A stretch of DNA of 64,000 bases from Streptomyces xinghaiensis S187 (GTDB lineage Bacteria; Actinomycetota; Actinomycetes; Streptomycetales; Streptomycetaceae). The notes below the pieces were generated by a model that worked only from the letters and a program-made list of their open reading frames with translations, made no database searches and was not told the origin of the DNA. Location: assembly GCF_000220705.2 (NCBI RefSeq), contig NZ_CP023202.1, positions 3,162,001 to 3,226,000 on the forward strand, in the 5' to 3' direction. The translations under genes were made by a program, and so were the position numbers. Every line of letters starts with the position of its first letter. The first letter of the stretch is position 1. Shown here piece by piece: positions 34,795 to 42,162 of this stretch.

Positions 34795-34845
34795 GGAGCG
34801 GGCGGCGGGCCGCGGCGGTGAAGGGCCGGCGGGCCGCCCCGCTCC
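34795..34845. terminator. Imperfect hairpin between convergent genes
   Basis: GGAGCGGGCGGC (34795-34806) can pair with GCCGCCCCGCTCC (34833-34845) with one bulged base. It separates the ThrE-type and DedA genes. Confidence 0.45.
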
Positions 34846-34851
34846 CGGCCG

Positions 34852-36021
34852 TCAGGGCTGCTCCGGCTGCCCGTACCGGCCGGGCTCGCCGTATCGAGCC
34901 GGCTGTCCGTACTCGTCGGGCTGCCGGCCGTACTGATCCGGCCCGCCATAGGGCTGCTGCTGCCGGCCGTACTCGTCCGGCCGGCCGTAGGGCTGCGGCT
35001 GCTGCCCGTACTGCTGGTGACCGTACTGCTGCTGCCCGTACTGGCCCGGCTGCCCGTACTGCTGGGGCGGCTGCTGACCGTACTGATCCGGCGCCGGCTG
35101 ACCGTACGGCTGCTGGCCGTACTGCTGCTGACCGTACTGGCCCGGCTGCCCGTACTGATCCGGCTGACCGTACGGCTGCGGCGCCTGCTGACCGTGCTGC
35201 TGGGGCTGCTGGCCGTACTGGCCGGGCTGCCCCTGCTGGTCCGGCCGGCCGTACTGGCCCGGCTGACCGTAGGGCTGCTGCCCGCCGTACGCGGGTGCGG
35301 GCTGCGCCGGCTGTCCGAACGCTGCCTCCGGGCCGTCGTGCGGCTCGGGCGCGGGCTCGGGACGGACCAGGGCCGGCTCGTCGGGGAGGGGCACGGCCCG
35401 GCGGGACTGGGCGCGGGCCCGGAGCACCTCGATGATGATGGGCAGCACCGAGAGCAGCACGATCAGGATGAGGATCTTCTCGATGTGCGTGTGCACGAAG
35501 TCGATCTGGCCCAGGAAGTAGCCGAGGACCGTCACACCGGCGCCCCAGAGCACGCCGCCGATGACGTTGAAGGTGATGAACGAGCGGTAGTTCATCCGGC
35601 TCACACCGGCGACGATCGGCGTGAACGTCCGCACGATCGGTACGAAGCGGGCCAGGACCAGGGACTTCGGGCCGTACTTCTCGAAGAAGTCGTGGGCCTT
35701 CTCGACGTTCTCCTGCTTGAAGAACCGGGAGTCCGGCCGCTTGAACAGCGCGGGCCCGACCTTGCGTCCGAAGAGGTAGCCGACCTGGTCCCCCAGGATC
35801 GCGGACACCACGATGAGCGTGCAGATCAGCCAGAGCGGATAGCTGAGCGTGCCCGTCGCCACCAGCAGACCGGTGGTGAAGAGCAGCGAGTCACCGGGCA
35901 GGAAGAAGCCGAAGAACAGGCCCGACTCGGCGAACACGATCGCCAGCACGCCGATCAGGCCGAAGGTCTGGATCAGATAGTCCGGGTCGAGCCAGCTGGG
36001 GCCGAGCGCGATGGTGGTCAC
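34852..36021 (-). CDS. DedA family membrane protein with Tyr-Gly-Gln-Pro tail
   Basis: 389 residues from a GTG start. Residues 1-205 are a canonical DedA/VTT domain with several membrane segments: FAESGLFFGFFLPGDSLLF (re-entrant loop, Glu32 and Asp44), GDQVGYLFGRKVG, FVPIVRTFTPIVAGVSRMNY. DedA members act as flippases, for example of undecaprenyl phosphate or phosphatidylethanolamine. From about 236 to the end the protein is low-complexity, with about 21 YG dipeptides in QYGQP-like units and almost no charge until the last 40 residues. The tail should be cytoplasmic and resembles prion-like phase-separating sequence. Divergent from wrbA. Confidence 0.9.
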   Translation of the reverse strand: MTTIALGPSWLDPDYLIQTFGLIGVLAIVFAESGLFFGFFLPGDSLLFTTGLLVATGTLSYPLWLICTLIVVSAILGDQVGYLFGRKVGPALFKRPDSRFFKQENVEKAHDFFEKYGPKSLVLARFVPIVRTFTPIVAGVSRMNYRSFITFNVIGGVLWGAGVTVLGYFLGQIDFVHTHIEKILILIVLLSVLPIIIEVLRARAQSRRAVPLPDEPALVRPEPAPEPHDGPEAAFGQPAQPAPAYGGQQPYGQPGQYGRPDQQGQPGQYGQQPQQHGQQAPQPYGQPDQYGQPGQYGQQQYGQQPYGQPAPDQYGQQPPQQYGQPGQYGQQQYGHQQYGQQPQPYGRPDEYGRQQQPYGGPDQYGRQPDEYGQPARYGEPGRYGQPEQP

Positions 36022-36218
36022 GAAGGGGAGACTCCAGGTTCGGGGCGCAGGCTCAAGCGGGGCCCGGGCGCGGTTCGTGGGGCGACTGTACAGCCCTCCC
36101 AAGCTACCAACGCCCCGTGAATGCGGGGGGTTCCGGAGCCCCCACCCGGGTTCCGGCCCGCTGTGCGGGGCAGGCGGACACCGGTGCGGGCTTGCATGGC
36201 GGTGTGCCGGGCAGGCGG

Positions 36219-36224
36219 TAATGT
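36219..36224 (+). promoter_or_regulatory. Putative wrbA -10 box inside an inverted repeat
   Basis: TAATGT is flanked by GGCGG and CCGCC (36215-36229 region), so a repressor bound to this 16-base inverted repeat would cover the promoter. Predicted start about 36231, 39 bases before wrbA. Confidence 0.35.
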
Positions 36225-36269
36225 CCGCCCTCTGATCAGGGGGGTTCGTCACGTGAGAGGAGCCGTTCC

Positions 36270-36896
36270 ATGACCAGTGCCGTGCGTCTGGCCGTCATCT
36301 ACTACTCGTCCACCGGGACCAACACCACCGTCGCCAAGGAGATCGCGGACACCGCGGCGAAGGCGGGGGCCGAGGTGCGGCTGCTCCGGGTGGCCGAGCT
36401 CGCGCCCCGGGCCGCGGTGGACTCCAACCCGGCGTGGGCCGCGAACGCCGATGCGACGGCCGGCATCCCCGAGGCCGGACCGGACGACATGGTCTGGGCC
36501 GACGCGGTGATCTTCGGGACCCCGACCCGCTACGGGAATGTGTCCTCGCAGCTCAAGCAGTTCCTCGACAGCCTCGGCGGGCTGTGGTCCGAGGGGAAGC
36601 TGGCCGACAAGGTCTACAGCGGCTTCACCTCGTCGGCGACGCTGCACGGCGGCCAGGAGTCCACCCTGCTCGCGCTCTACAACACGATCTACCACTTCGG
36701 CGGGGTGGTGGTGGCCCCCGGCTACACCGATCCGTCGAAGTTCGCGGACGGCAATCCGTACGGCACCTCGCACGTGGACGCCCAGGGGGAGAGCCCGGTG
36801 GACGAGACCACGCTGCGGGCCGCACGGGTGCAGGCCGAGCGGGTGGTGCGGCTCACCCGGGCGCTCAAGGCCGGGGCCGCCGCGGAAGGAGGGTGA
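36270..36896 (+). CDS. wrbA: NAD(P)H:quinone oxidoreductase, type IV (WrbA)
   Basis: FMN-dependent two-electron reduction of quinones, protecting against quinone redox cycling. 208 residues, flavodoxin fold: phosphate loop YYSSTGTNTTVA (about 12-23), FGTPTRYGNVSSQLKQFLD (FMN isoalloxazine loop) and FTSSATLHGGQEST (second loop). GAGGAG lies 8 bases before the ATG. Family length is about 200. It is monocistronic and convergent with a PadR regulator gene. Confidence 0.95.
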   Translation: MTSAVRLAVIYYSSTGTNTTVAKEIADTAAKAGAEVRLLRVAELAPRAAVDSNPAWAANADATAGIPEAGPDDMVWADAVIFGTPTRYGNVSSQLKQFLDSLGGLWSEGKLADKVYSGFTSSATLHGGQESTLLALYNTIYHFGGVVVAPGYTDPSKFADGNPYGTSHVDAQGESPVDETTLRAARVQAERVVRLTRALKAGAAAEGG

Positions 36897-36923
36897 CCGG
36901 ACGGGGGACGACCGGACGGGGGC

Positions 36924-36955
36924 GGCCCGGGACCGGCGGGCTCCGGTCCCGGGCC
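36924..36955. terminator. Perfect 13-bp hairpin between convergent genes
   Basis: Arms 36924-36936 and 36943-36955 (GGCCCGGGACCGG and complement) around loop CGGGCT. It lies between wrbA and the PadR gene. Confidence 0.8.
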
Positions 36956-36974
36956 GTCCGCCCTCCCGTGCCCC

Positions 36975-37637
36975 TCAGGCGCCCCGGCTCCGGTCCCGGT
37001 CCCGTTCGCCCCGTTTCCCGTCCCGGTCCGCGAACGGATTCTCCGCGCCCTCCGGCAGGACCTGCACGGACCGCTCGCCCTCACCGGCCATCACGTAGGC
37101 GCCGCCCTCCAGCCGGGCGATCAGTCCGCGCGTCCACTCCGCGCCGCTCTCGGCGCGATGGGTCCAGAGCTTCATGATCTCCCCGATGTGGCCCCACTCC
37201 TCGGGGGGCGCCGTCGGCAGCCACTCCCGCTCGACCTCGTCCCGCCACGCCTCCAGCGCCGCCACCCGGCGCCGCAGCAGGGAGACGGCCTCCTCGCGGG
37301 GCAGGTCGACGAGGAAGCCGACCCCGGCGGTCAGCAGATCGGGCTTCTGGTCGTGCCGGACCAGGGCCTCGCGGAGCAGCGCGAGATACTCCCGCTCCCC
37401 CTCCGGTGTCAGTTCGTACTCGGTGCGCGGCGGGCCGCCGGCCGGGCTGGGCTCGGTGTCGTGGGCCAGCAGCAGGCCCTCCTTCGCCATCTGCTTGAGG
37501 GCGTGGTAGATCGACCCCGGCTTGACGTTGGACCACTCGTGGGCGCCCCAGTACTCCAGGTCGCCGCGGACCTGGTAGCCGTGCGCCCGGCCGTGCTGGC
37601 GGACGGCGCCCAGCACCAGCAGTCGCGTCGCCGACAT
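36975..37637 (-). CDS. PadR family transcriptional regulator
   Basis: 220 residues. N-terminal winged helix (about 1-85): LLVLGAVRQHGRAHGYQV, WSNVKPGSIYHALKQMAKEGLL, then RTEYELTPEGEREYLALL. A C-terminal four-helix dimerisation region of Vir_act_alpha type follows (about 95-195), then an Arg/Asp-rich tail. It should repress a nearby or distant detoxification/efflux gene. The ATG has a GGAGAGGAC ribosome site. A good -10 TAGGGT lies near 37684 on the minus strand. Neighbouring wrbA is a plausible target but this is only context. Confidence 0.9.
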   Translation of the reverse strand: MSATRLLVLGAVRQHGRAHGYQVRGDLEYWGAHEWSNVKPGSIYHALKQMAKEGLLLAHDTEPSPAGGPPRTEYELTPEGEREYLALLREALVRHDQKPDLLTAGVGFLVDLPREEAVSLLRRRVAALEAWRDEVEREWLPTAPPEEWGHIGEIMKLWTHRAESGAEWTRGLIARLEGGAYVMAGEGERSVQVLPEGAENPFADRDGKRGERDRDRSRGA

Positions 37638-37730
37638 CGGCCGTCCTCTCCTGCCGCTTCCCGCCGCCGGTCCGTACGGCGTCACCCTAGCCAAGACGGC
37701 GGGGTCCGGCCGGGGCGGGGAGGGCCGTTC

Positions 37731-38306
37731 TCAGGCGGTGGCCGGTTTGCGGCGGCCGCGGTCCGCCTCCGCCTCGATCTCCATGTCGACCAGTTCGAAC
37801 GCCGTCTTCCCGTCCAGGGATTCGCGGATGATGTCGGCGTGGCCGGCGTGCCGGGCGACCTCCTGGATCAGCGTCAGGACCAGCCAGCGCATCGACCGCT
37901 CCGCCCCGGGCGGGAACCACGGCGCCTCGGGCAGCGCGAACGCGGCGTTGAGATCGGGCACCTCGCGGACGAAGCTCTCGGTGCGGGCGGCGACCGCGTC
38001 CCACTCGGCCAGTTTGCCGGCGATCGTCTCGTCACCGATCAGTTCGAAGCTCTCGTGCCAGTTGGAGGCGTCGCGCTCCGTCGCGTACTTCAGGCCGCGG
38101 GCCGTCCGCACCCAGCCGTCCTCCGTCTCCACCAGGTGCTTGAGCAGGCCCGAGAGGGAGAGTTCGCTGACGCTCGGCTTCCGCGCCGCCTGCTCCTCCG
38201 TGAGACCGAGCAGCGAGCGCCGTACCGCTCCGCGCTGTGCCTCCAGGTAGGCGAGAAGGGCGCTGCGCTCGTCGCCGCGGGCCTCGGCTTCCACAAGAGT
38301 GGGCAT
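37731..38306 (-). CDS. DinB family protein (DUF664)
   Basis: 191 residues, a four-helix bundle of the DinB/DUF664 group that includes mycothiol- and bacillithiol-dependent S-transferases. Visible are LLAYLEAQRGAVRRSLLGLTEEQA, LLKHLVETEDGW (first metal-type His), and VARHAGHADIIRESLDG (second, HxxH-like). The metal-binding His residues fit the family. In actinomycetes many such proteins use mycothiol as thiol donor, but the substrate here is unknown. Its promoter carries three copies of a TGTYCGNAACA motif. Confidence 0.87.
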   Translation of the reverse strand: MPTLVEAEARGDERSALLAYLEAQRGAVRRSLLGLTEEQAARKPSVSELSLSGLLKHLVETEDGWVRTARGLKYATERDASNWHESFELIGDETIAGKLAEWDAVAARTESFVREVPDLNAAFALPEAPWFPPGAERSMRWLVLTLIQEVARHAGHADIIRESLDGKTAFELVDMEIEAEADRGRRKPATA

Positions 38307-38361
38307 GTTGGGAGGGCCTTTCTGTACGCGTACGCTCCGGTCCCGCCGGATGCGTACCGGT

Positions 38362-38430
38362 TGTTCGGAACATCCCTCACGCTACGGGTACTTGCGGTCA
38401 GCTTCTGTCCGCAACATCCTGTCCGCAACA
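38362..38430 (-). promoter_or_regulatory. Operator-like repeats and promoter of the DinB-family gene
   Basis: TGTTCGGAACA (38362-38372, a perfect inverted repeat about the central base) and two copies of TGTCCGCAACA (38406-38416 and 38420-38430, centres 14 bases apart). TAGCGT on the minus strand (38379-38384) is a -10 about 73 bases before the ATG, so the twin sites overlap and precede the -35 region and the single site covers the transcription start. Confidence 0.55.
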
Positions 38431-38453
38431 TACGAGGGAACGGCAAAAGCACG

Positions 38454-38480
38454 GAGGCCCGGGCGGTGGGCCCGGGCCTC
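38454..38480 (-). terminator. 11-bp hairpin after the aldehyde dehydrogenase gene
   Basis: GAGGCCCGGGC and its complement (38454-38464 and 38470-38480) with loop GGTGG, followed on the minus strand by CCGTGCTTTT, so it approaches an intrinsic terminator. It also lies just upstream of the DinB promoter repeats. Confidence 0.75.
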
Positions 38481-38512
38481 GGTGCGGTGGTGCGGTGGTG
38501 CGGTGGTGCGGG
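38481..38512. repeat. Tandem repeat, 8-base unit GGTGCGGT, four copies
   Basis: Copies at 38481, 38489, 38497 and 38505 (the last with one change), directly between the terminator hairpin and the aldehyde dehydrogenase stop codon. No function is evident; replication slippage would vary copy number. Confidence 0.8.
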
Positions 38513-38517
38513 TGGTG

Positions 38518-39975
38518 TCAGAAGGGGAAGACGCTCCTGCCGTGCTGGATCGAGATCCACTTGGTGGTGGTGAAGGACTCGATCATGGCGTCACCGTTGA
38601 GCCGGCCGAGGCCGGAGTGCTTCTCCCCGCCGAACGGCACGATCGGCTCGTCGTGCACCGTGCTGTCGTTGACGTGGATCATGCCCGTCTCGATCCGCTG
38701 CGCGACCCGCACGCCGCGCTCGACGTCGGCCGTGTGGACGGCGCCGCTGAGCCCGTACGGGGTGTCGTTCGCGATCCGTACCGCCTCGTCCTCGTCCTCG
38801 ACGGGGACGAGGACGACCACCGGGCCGAAGACCTCCTGGCAGAGGGCGTCCGAGCCCTCCGGCACATCGGTGAGGACGGTGGGCGAGACCAGGGTGCCCT
38901 CGCTCCCGCCGCGGACCAGGGCGGTCGCGCCGGCCTCGATGGTGCGCTCCACCAGCGAGGTGACGGCCTCGGCCTGCGCGGGGTTGATGAGCGGGCCGAT
39001 CTGGGTCTCCGGGTCGGCCGGGTCGCCCACCTTGAGGGAGCGGACCTTGGCGGTGAACTTCTCGGTGAACTCGTCGAGGACGGCGCGGTGCACCAGCACG
39101 CGGTTGGCGGACATGCAGACCTGCCCCTGGTGGACGAAGCGGCTGAACACCGCCGCGTCGACCGCGTAGTCGAGGTCCGCGTCCTCCAGCACGATCAGGG
39201 CGCTGTTGCCGCCGAGTTCGAGAACCGAGCGCTTGAAGTGGGAGGCGGCGACGGTGCCCACATGGCGGCCGACCTTGTCCGAGCCGGTGAAGGAGATGAC
39301 CTTGGGCACCGGGTGCTCGATGAAGGCGTCGCCGATCTCCGCGATGTCGGTGATGACGACGTTCAGCACACCGGGCGGCAGACCGGCGTCCTCCAGAATC
39401 TTCGCGACCAGGGAACCGCCGACGATCGGGGTGTTCTGGTGCGGCTTGAGGACGACGGCGTTGCCGAGGGCGAGGGCCGGGGCGACGGATTTGAACGACA
39501 GCAGGAACGGGAAGTTGAACGGGCTGATGACGCTGACGACGCCGACCGGCTGCCGGTAGACCCGGTTCTCCTTGCCGTCGGCGGCCGCCGGGAGGATCCG
39601 CCCCTCGGGCCGGACCGCCAGCAGGATCGCCTCACGCAGGAACTCCTTGGCGAGGTGGAGTTCGAAGGCGGCCTTGAGGCGCGTGCCGCCGAGCTCCGCG
39701 ATGATCGCCTCGGTGATCTCCTCCTGGCGCTCGTCGATGAGGGTGAGCGCCCGCTCGAAGACCGCTCGGCGGGTGTACGGGTTGGTGGCCGCCCACGCGC
39801 GCTGGGCCTGCTCGGCGGCCCGGTAGGCCTCGTCGACCTCGTCGACGGTGGCGATGGTGATGGCCGCCAGCTTGTCCCCGTTGTAGGGGTTGAAATCGAT
39901 GATGTCCCACGAGCCGGTGCCGGACTTCCACTCACCGGCTATGTACTGGTGGGCCAAATCTGCGAAGTAGGACAT
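38518..39975 (-). CDS. Aldehyde dehydrogenase (NAD-type, benzaldehyde/vanillin-like group)
   Basis: 485 residues, full length. Catalytic Cys287 (GQVCMSANR), general-base Glu253 (LELGGN), NAD-binding SFTGSDKVGRHVG and PFNFPFLLSFKSVAP; the C-terminal HVNDSTVHDEPIVPFGG loop is that of benzaldehyde/salicylaldehyde/vanillin dehydrogenases. The substrate is not proven. Located between DinB and XRE genes; XRE is upstream on the same strand with an 86-base gap. Confidence 0.92.
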   Translation of the reverse strand: MSYFADLAHQYIAGEWKSGTGSWDIIDFNPYNGDKLAAITIATVDEVDEAYRAAEQAQRAWAATNPYTRRAVFERALTLIDERQEEITEAIIAELGGTRLKAAFELHLAKEFLREAILLAVRPEGRILPAAADGKENRVYRQPVGVVSVISPFNFPFLLSFKSVAPALALGNAVVLKPHQNTPIVGGSLVAKILEDAGLPPGVLNVVITDIAEIGDAFIEHPVPKVISFTGSDKVGRHVGTVAASHFKRSVLELGGNSALIVLEDADLDYAVDAAVFSRFVHQGQVCMSANRVLVHRAVLDEFTEKFTAKVRSLKVGDPADPETQIGPLINPAQAEAVTSLVERTIEAGATALVRGGSEGTLVSPTVLTDVPEGSDALCQEVFGPVVVLVPVEDEDEAVRIANDTPYGLSGAVHTADVERGVRVAQRIETGMIHVNDSTVHDEPIVPFGGEKHSGLGRLNGDAMIESFTTTKWISIQHGRSVFPF

Positions 39976-40061
39976 GCCACCCCTGACGTGGAGACCGGAG
40001 CGCCGGGCGGGGCGCACGCGGAGGGATCGGACTCCTGACGGATTGTCATCGTACTGATGTC

Positions 40062-40955
40062 TCAGTAGTCCCGGAGGATTTTACCGATGAGTTCGCGGCT
40101 CGCGGCCGGGTCGGGGCTGTCCGCGCGCAAGCGGTCCAGCACGCGCCGGTACTGCCGGACGTCCTCGGGCTTGTCGAGGTAGAGCGCGCTGGTGAGCTGC
40201 TCCAGATAGACGATGTCCGAGAGATCGGACTCCGGGAACCGCAGCAGGGTGAAGGCCCCGCTCTCGCCGGCGTGGCCGCCGAAGGAGAACGGCATGATCT
40301 GGAGCGTCACCCGCGCGTGCTCGGACATCTCGGTGAGATGGCGGAGCTGGCCGCGCATCACCTCCCGGTCGCCGTAGGGCCGGTGCAGCGCCGCCTCGTC
40401 CAGGATGAGATGGAACTCCGGTCCGCGCTCGGCGACGAGCAGCTTCTGCCGCTCCAGGCGCAGGGCGACGCGCCGGTCGATCTCCGACGGCGGCGCGTCG
40501 GGCTGGCCGCGGGTGACGACGGCGTGGGCGTAGGCCTCGGTCTGCAGCAGACCGGGCACGAACTGCACCTCGTAGCCGAGGATGCCGGAGGCCGCGCCCT
40601 CCAGGCCGACGTAGGTCTGGAACCAGCCCGGCAGCACATCGCCGAAGCTGTGCCACCAGCCGGCGACATTGGCCTCCCGGGCCAGGCCCAGGAGGGCGTC
40701 GCGCTCGGCCGGGTCGGTGACTCCGTAGAGCGTGAGCAGGTCCTCGACGTCCCGGGCCTTGAAGCTCACCCGGCCCAGCTCCATCCGGCTGATCTTGGAC
40801 TCGGAGGCGCGGATCGAGTAGCCCGCGGCCTCGCGGGTGACGCCCCTGGATTCGCGGAGCCGTCTGAGCTGCGAGCCGAGGAGGATGCGGCGCACCATCG
40901 AGCCACTGGATCCTCCTGCCCCGCCCGTTCCGCTTCCCGGCTGCCCTGTGCTCAT
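40062..40955 (-). CDS. XRE-type helix-turn-helix regulator with DUF5753
   Basis: 297 residues. A Gly/Ser leader, an XRE HTH (about 27-80: RLRESRGVTREAAGYSIRASESKISRMELGR) and a C-terminal DUF5753 domain (about 100-290, starting with VQFVPGLLQTEAYA). These proteins occur in Streptomyces next to DUF397 small proteins and RsbW-like HATPases and act as DNA-binding partners of the DUF397 protein, as for the Scr1/Scr2 pair. It probably binds the shared TGCACGTGCA sites found before the HATPase and DUF397 genes. Confidence 0.9.
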   Translation of the reverse strand: MSTGQPGSGTGGAGGSSGSMVRRILLGSQLRRLRESRGVTREAAGYSIRASESKISRMELGRVSFKARDVEDLLTLYGVTDPAERDALLGLAREANVAGWWHSFGDVLPGWFQTYVGLEGAASGILGYEVQFVPGLLQTEAYAHAVVTRGQPDAPPSEIDRRVALRLERQKLLVAERGPEFHLILDEAALHRPYGDREVMRGQLRHLTEMSEHARVTLQIMPFSFGGHAGESGAFTLLRFPESDLSDIVYLEQLTSALYLDKPEDVRQYRRVLDRLRADSPDPAASRELIGKILRDY

Positions 40956-41136
40956 GTGCCGACTACCTGTCTCCGTAGTTGATGCACTGCGACCGTCAAC
41001 AGGCGAAGTCTGCCACTTCCGGGCTCCGTTGCGTGCCGGTCCGGTTACACAAAGCGGAGACGGGCGGGAAGTCCGGTGGAGCCGGGCCCGAAGATTAACG
41101 GTTCAATCCACCGTGAGCCGGGGCAATACCGTCAGC

Positions 41137-41182
41137 TGCACGTGCATCTGCCCTTGCATCTGGCGTACGCATTGGGAACGAT
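41137..41182 (+). promoter_or_regulatory. Promoter of the HATPase gene with palindromic operator TGCACGTGCA
   Basis: TGCACGTGCA (41137-41146, perfect palindrome), 7 bases, -35 TTGCAT (41154-41159), 17 bases, -10 AACGAT (41177-41182). Predicted start about 41189, 55 bases before the ATG. The DUF397 promoter has the same architecture. Confidence 0.65.
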
Positions 41183-41243
41183 GGTCCCCAGCACCACAGC
41201 ACGGCTGCCTCGACCGATTCCACTTGGGCCAGGAGTGCCTCGC

Positions 41244-41804
41244 ATGGGGACCAAAGGATCGACCATGCTCGAGCCGTTAAGGCGGGAGCTTCCGCCCATC
41301 GGCTATGAGGCGGTCTCCAGCAGCGCCACCTGCTCGCTCGCGCCGCACTACGAATCGGTGGGGGGCGCACGCCGGTTCACCCGGTCCGCGCTCTCGGAGT
41401 GGGATCTCGACGACCACTTCGACACGGTCGCGCTGGTGGTCTCGGAACTGGTCACCAACGCGCTGCGGCACGCGCTGCCGGACGCCCTGTCCGCCGCCGC
41501 CCGCCAGGACCCGGCCGCGGGGACGCGCACGGCGGAACCGGCCGTGCGGCTGCATCTGATGCGCTGGAGCACTCATCTGGTCTGCGCCGTACGGGACCCC
41601 AGCCGGGACAGCCCGGTCACGGGGAGACATCTGCCGGAGGACCCCGAGCGCGCCGGGGAGTCCGGCCGCGGACTCCATCTCGTCGAGGCCTTCAGCGACA
41701 ACTGGGGCTGGCATCCGCTCGCGGGGACGCTGCGCGGGAAGGTCGTCTGGGCACTGTTCCGGCTGCCGGCGCTCCGGGTGCGCCAGGGGCCTGTCGTCAC
41801 ATGA
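41244..41804 (+). CDS. RsbW-like HATPase (anti-sigma factor type) protein
   Basis: 186 residues with a single HATPase_c_2 domain: WDLDDHFDTVALVVSELVTNALRHA (N box), LVCAVRDPSRDSPV (D box) and GESGRGLHLVEAFSDNWGW (G boxes), ending with KVVWALFRLP. Members switch sigma factors or, in the XRE/DUF397/HATPase clusters, have unknown partners. The start has AGGAG 8 bases upstream. It diverges from the XRE gene with 288 bases between, and is followed by the 358-base gap before the Clp-like gene. Confidence 0.9.
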   Translation: MGTKGSTMLEPLRRELPPIGYEAVSSSATCSLAPHYESVGGARRFTRSALSEWDLDDHFDTVALVVSELVTNALRHALPDALSAAARQDPAAGTRTAEPAVRLHLMRWSTHLVCAVRDPSRDSPVTGRHLPEDPERAGESGRGLHLVEAFSDNWGWHPLAGTLRGKVVWALFRLPALRVRQGPVVT

Positions 41805-42162
41805 TCTCGGCCGATGGATCATGGTCGGGTGACACGTCGCCATGAACTGTCCGATGCAGAGCGGGGATTCCAGCCGCTGCTCCGCCGGTGAGCCGTAGAC
41901 GGCACGTTCACCCGGATGCTCCGGGCCGCACGGGCGAGGGTGGATGCGGCCGGAGATCGACTGCCGGTGTGGGTCGCCCCCCAATCGCGCGGAGCCACGG
42001 CCGCCTCGTGCCCGATCGCCTGTGACATCTGCGGCTCCGCATCAGGACGCCCGTCGCTCACCTGCCGCGTTCGCGCGCCGGGACAATCCAGCGGAGAGTA
42101 GTCACGTAAGGGATATTTCGACTACGGCAGGCTGCGCGCTGCGGTGGCGCCCGCATGACGGG
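41805..42162. other. 358-base gap upstream of the Clp-type gene
   Basis: No gene is supported. The sequence is slightly less GC-rich than the surroundings. An AT-rich stretch (GGGATATTTC, near 42110-42119) precedes the Clp-like start and could hold a promoter. There is no HAIR inverted repeat (CTTGAGT-type) or CIRCE element. A cysteine-rich reading frame near 41916-42101 has no start with a ribosome site and was not called. Confidence 0.4.

Noticed and set aside
38362..38372. LexA box at TGTTCGGAACA
   Set aside because: The actinobacterial SOS box is GAAC-N4-GTTC; this site has no 4-base spacer.
38481..38512. CRISPR-like array in the short tandem repeats
   Set aside because: Units are only 8 bases, without spacers; also true for 14255 and 63387.
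41916..42101. Short plus-strand frame with several Cys (SCPIACDICGSA), zinc-ribbon-like
   Set aside because: No start with a ribosome site, no pair spacing of a zinc finger, and third-position GC is low.
42100..42162. HAIR or CIRCE heat-shock operator before the Clp-type gene
   Set aside because: No CTTGAGT inverted repeat and no TTAGCACTC repeat.
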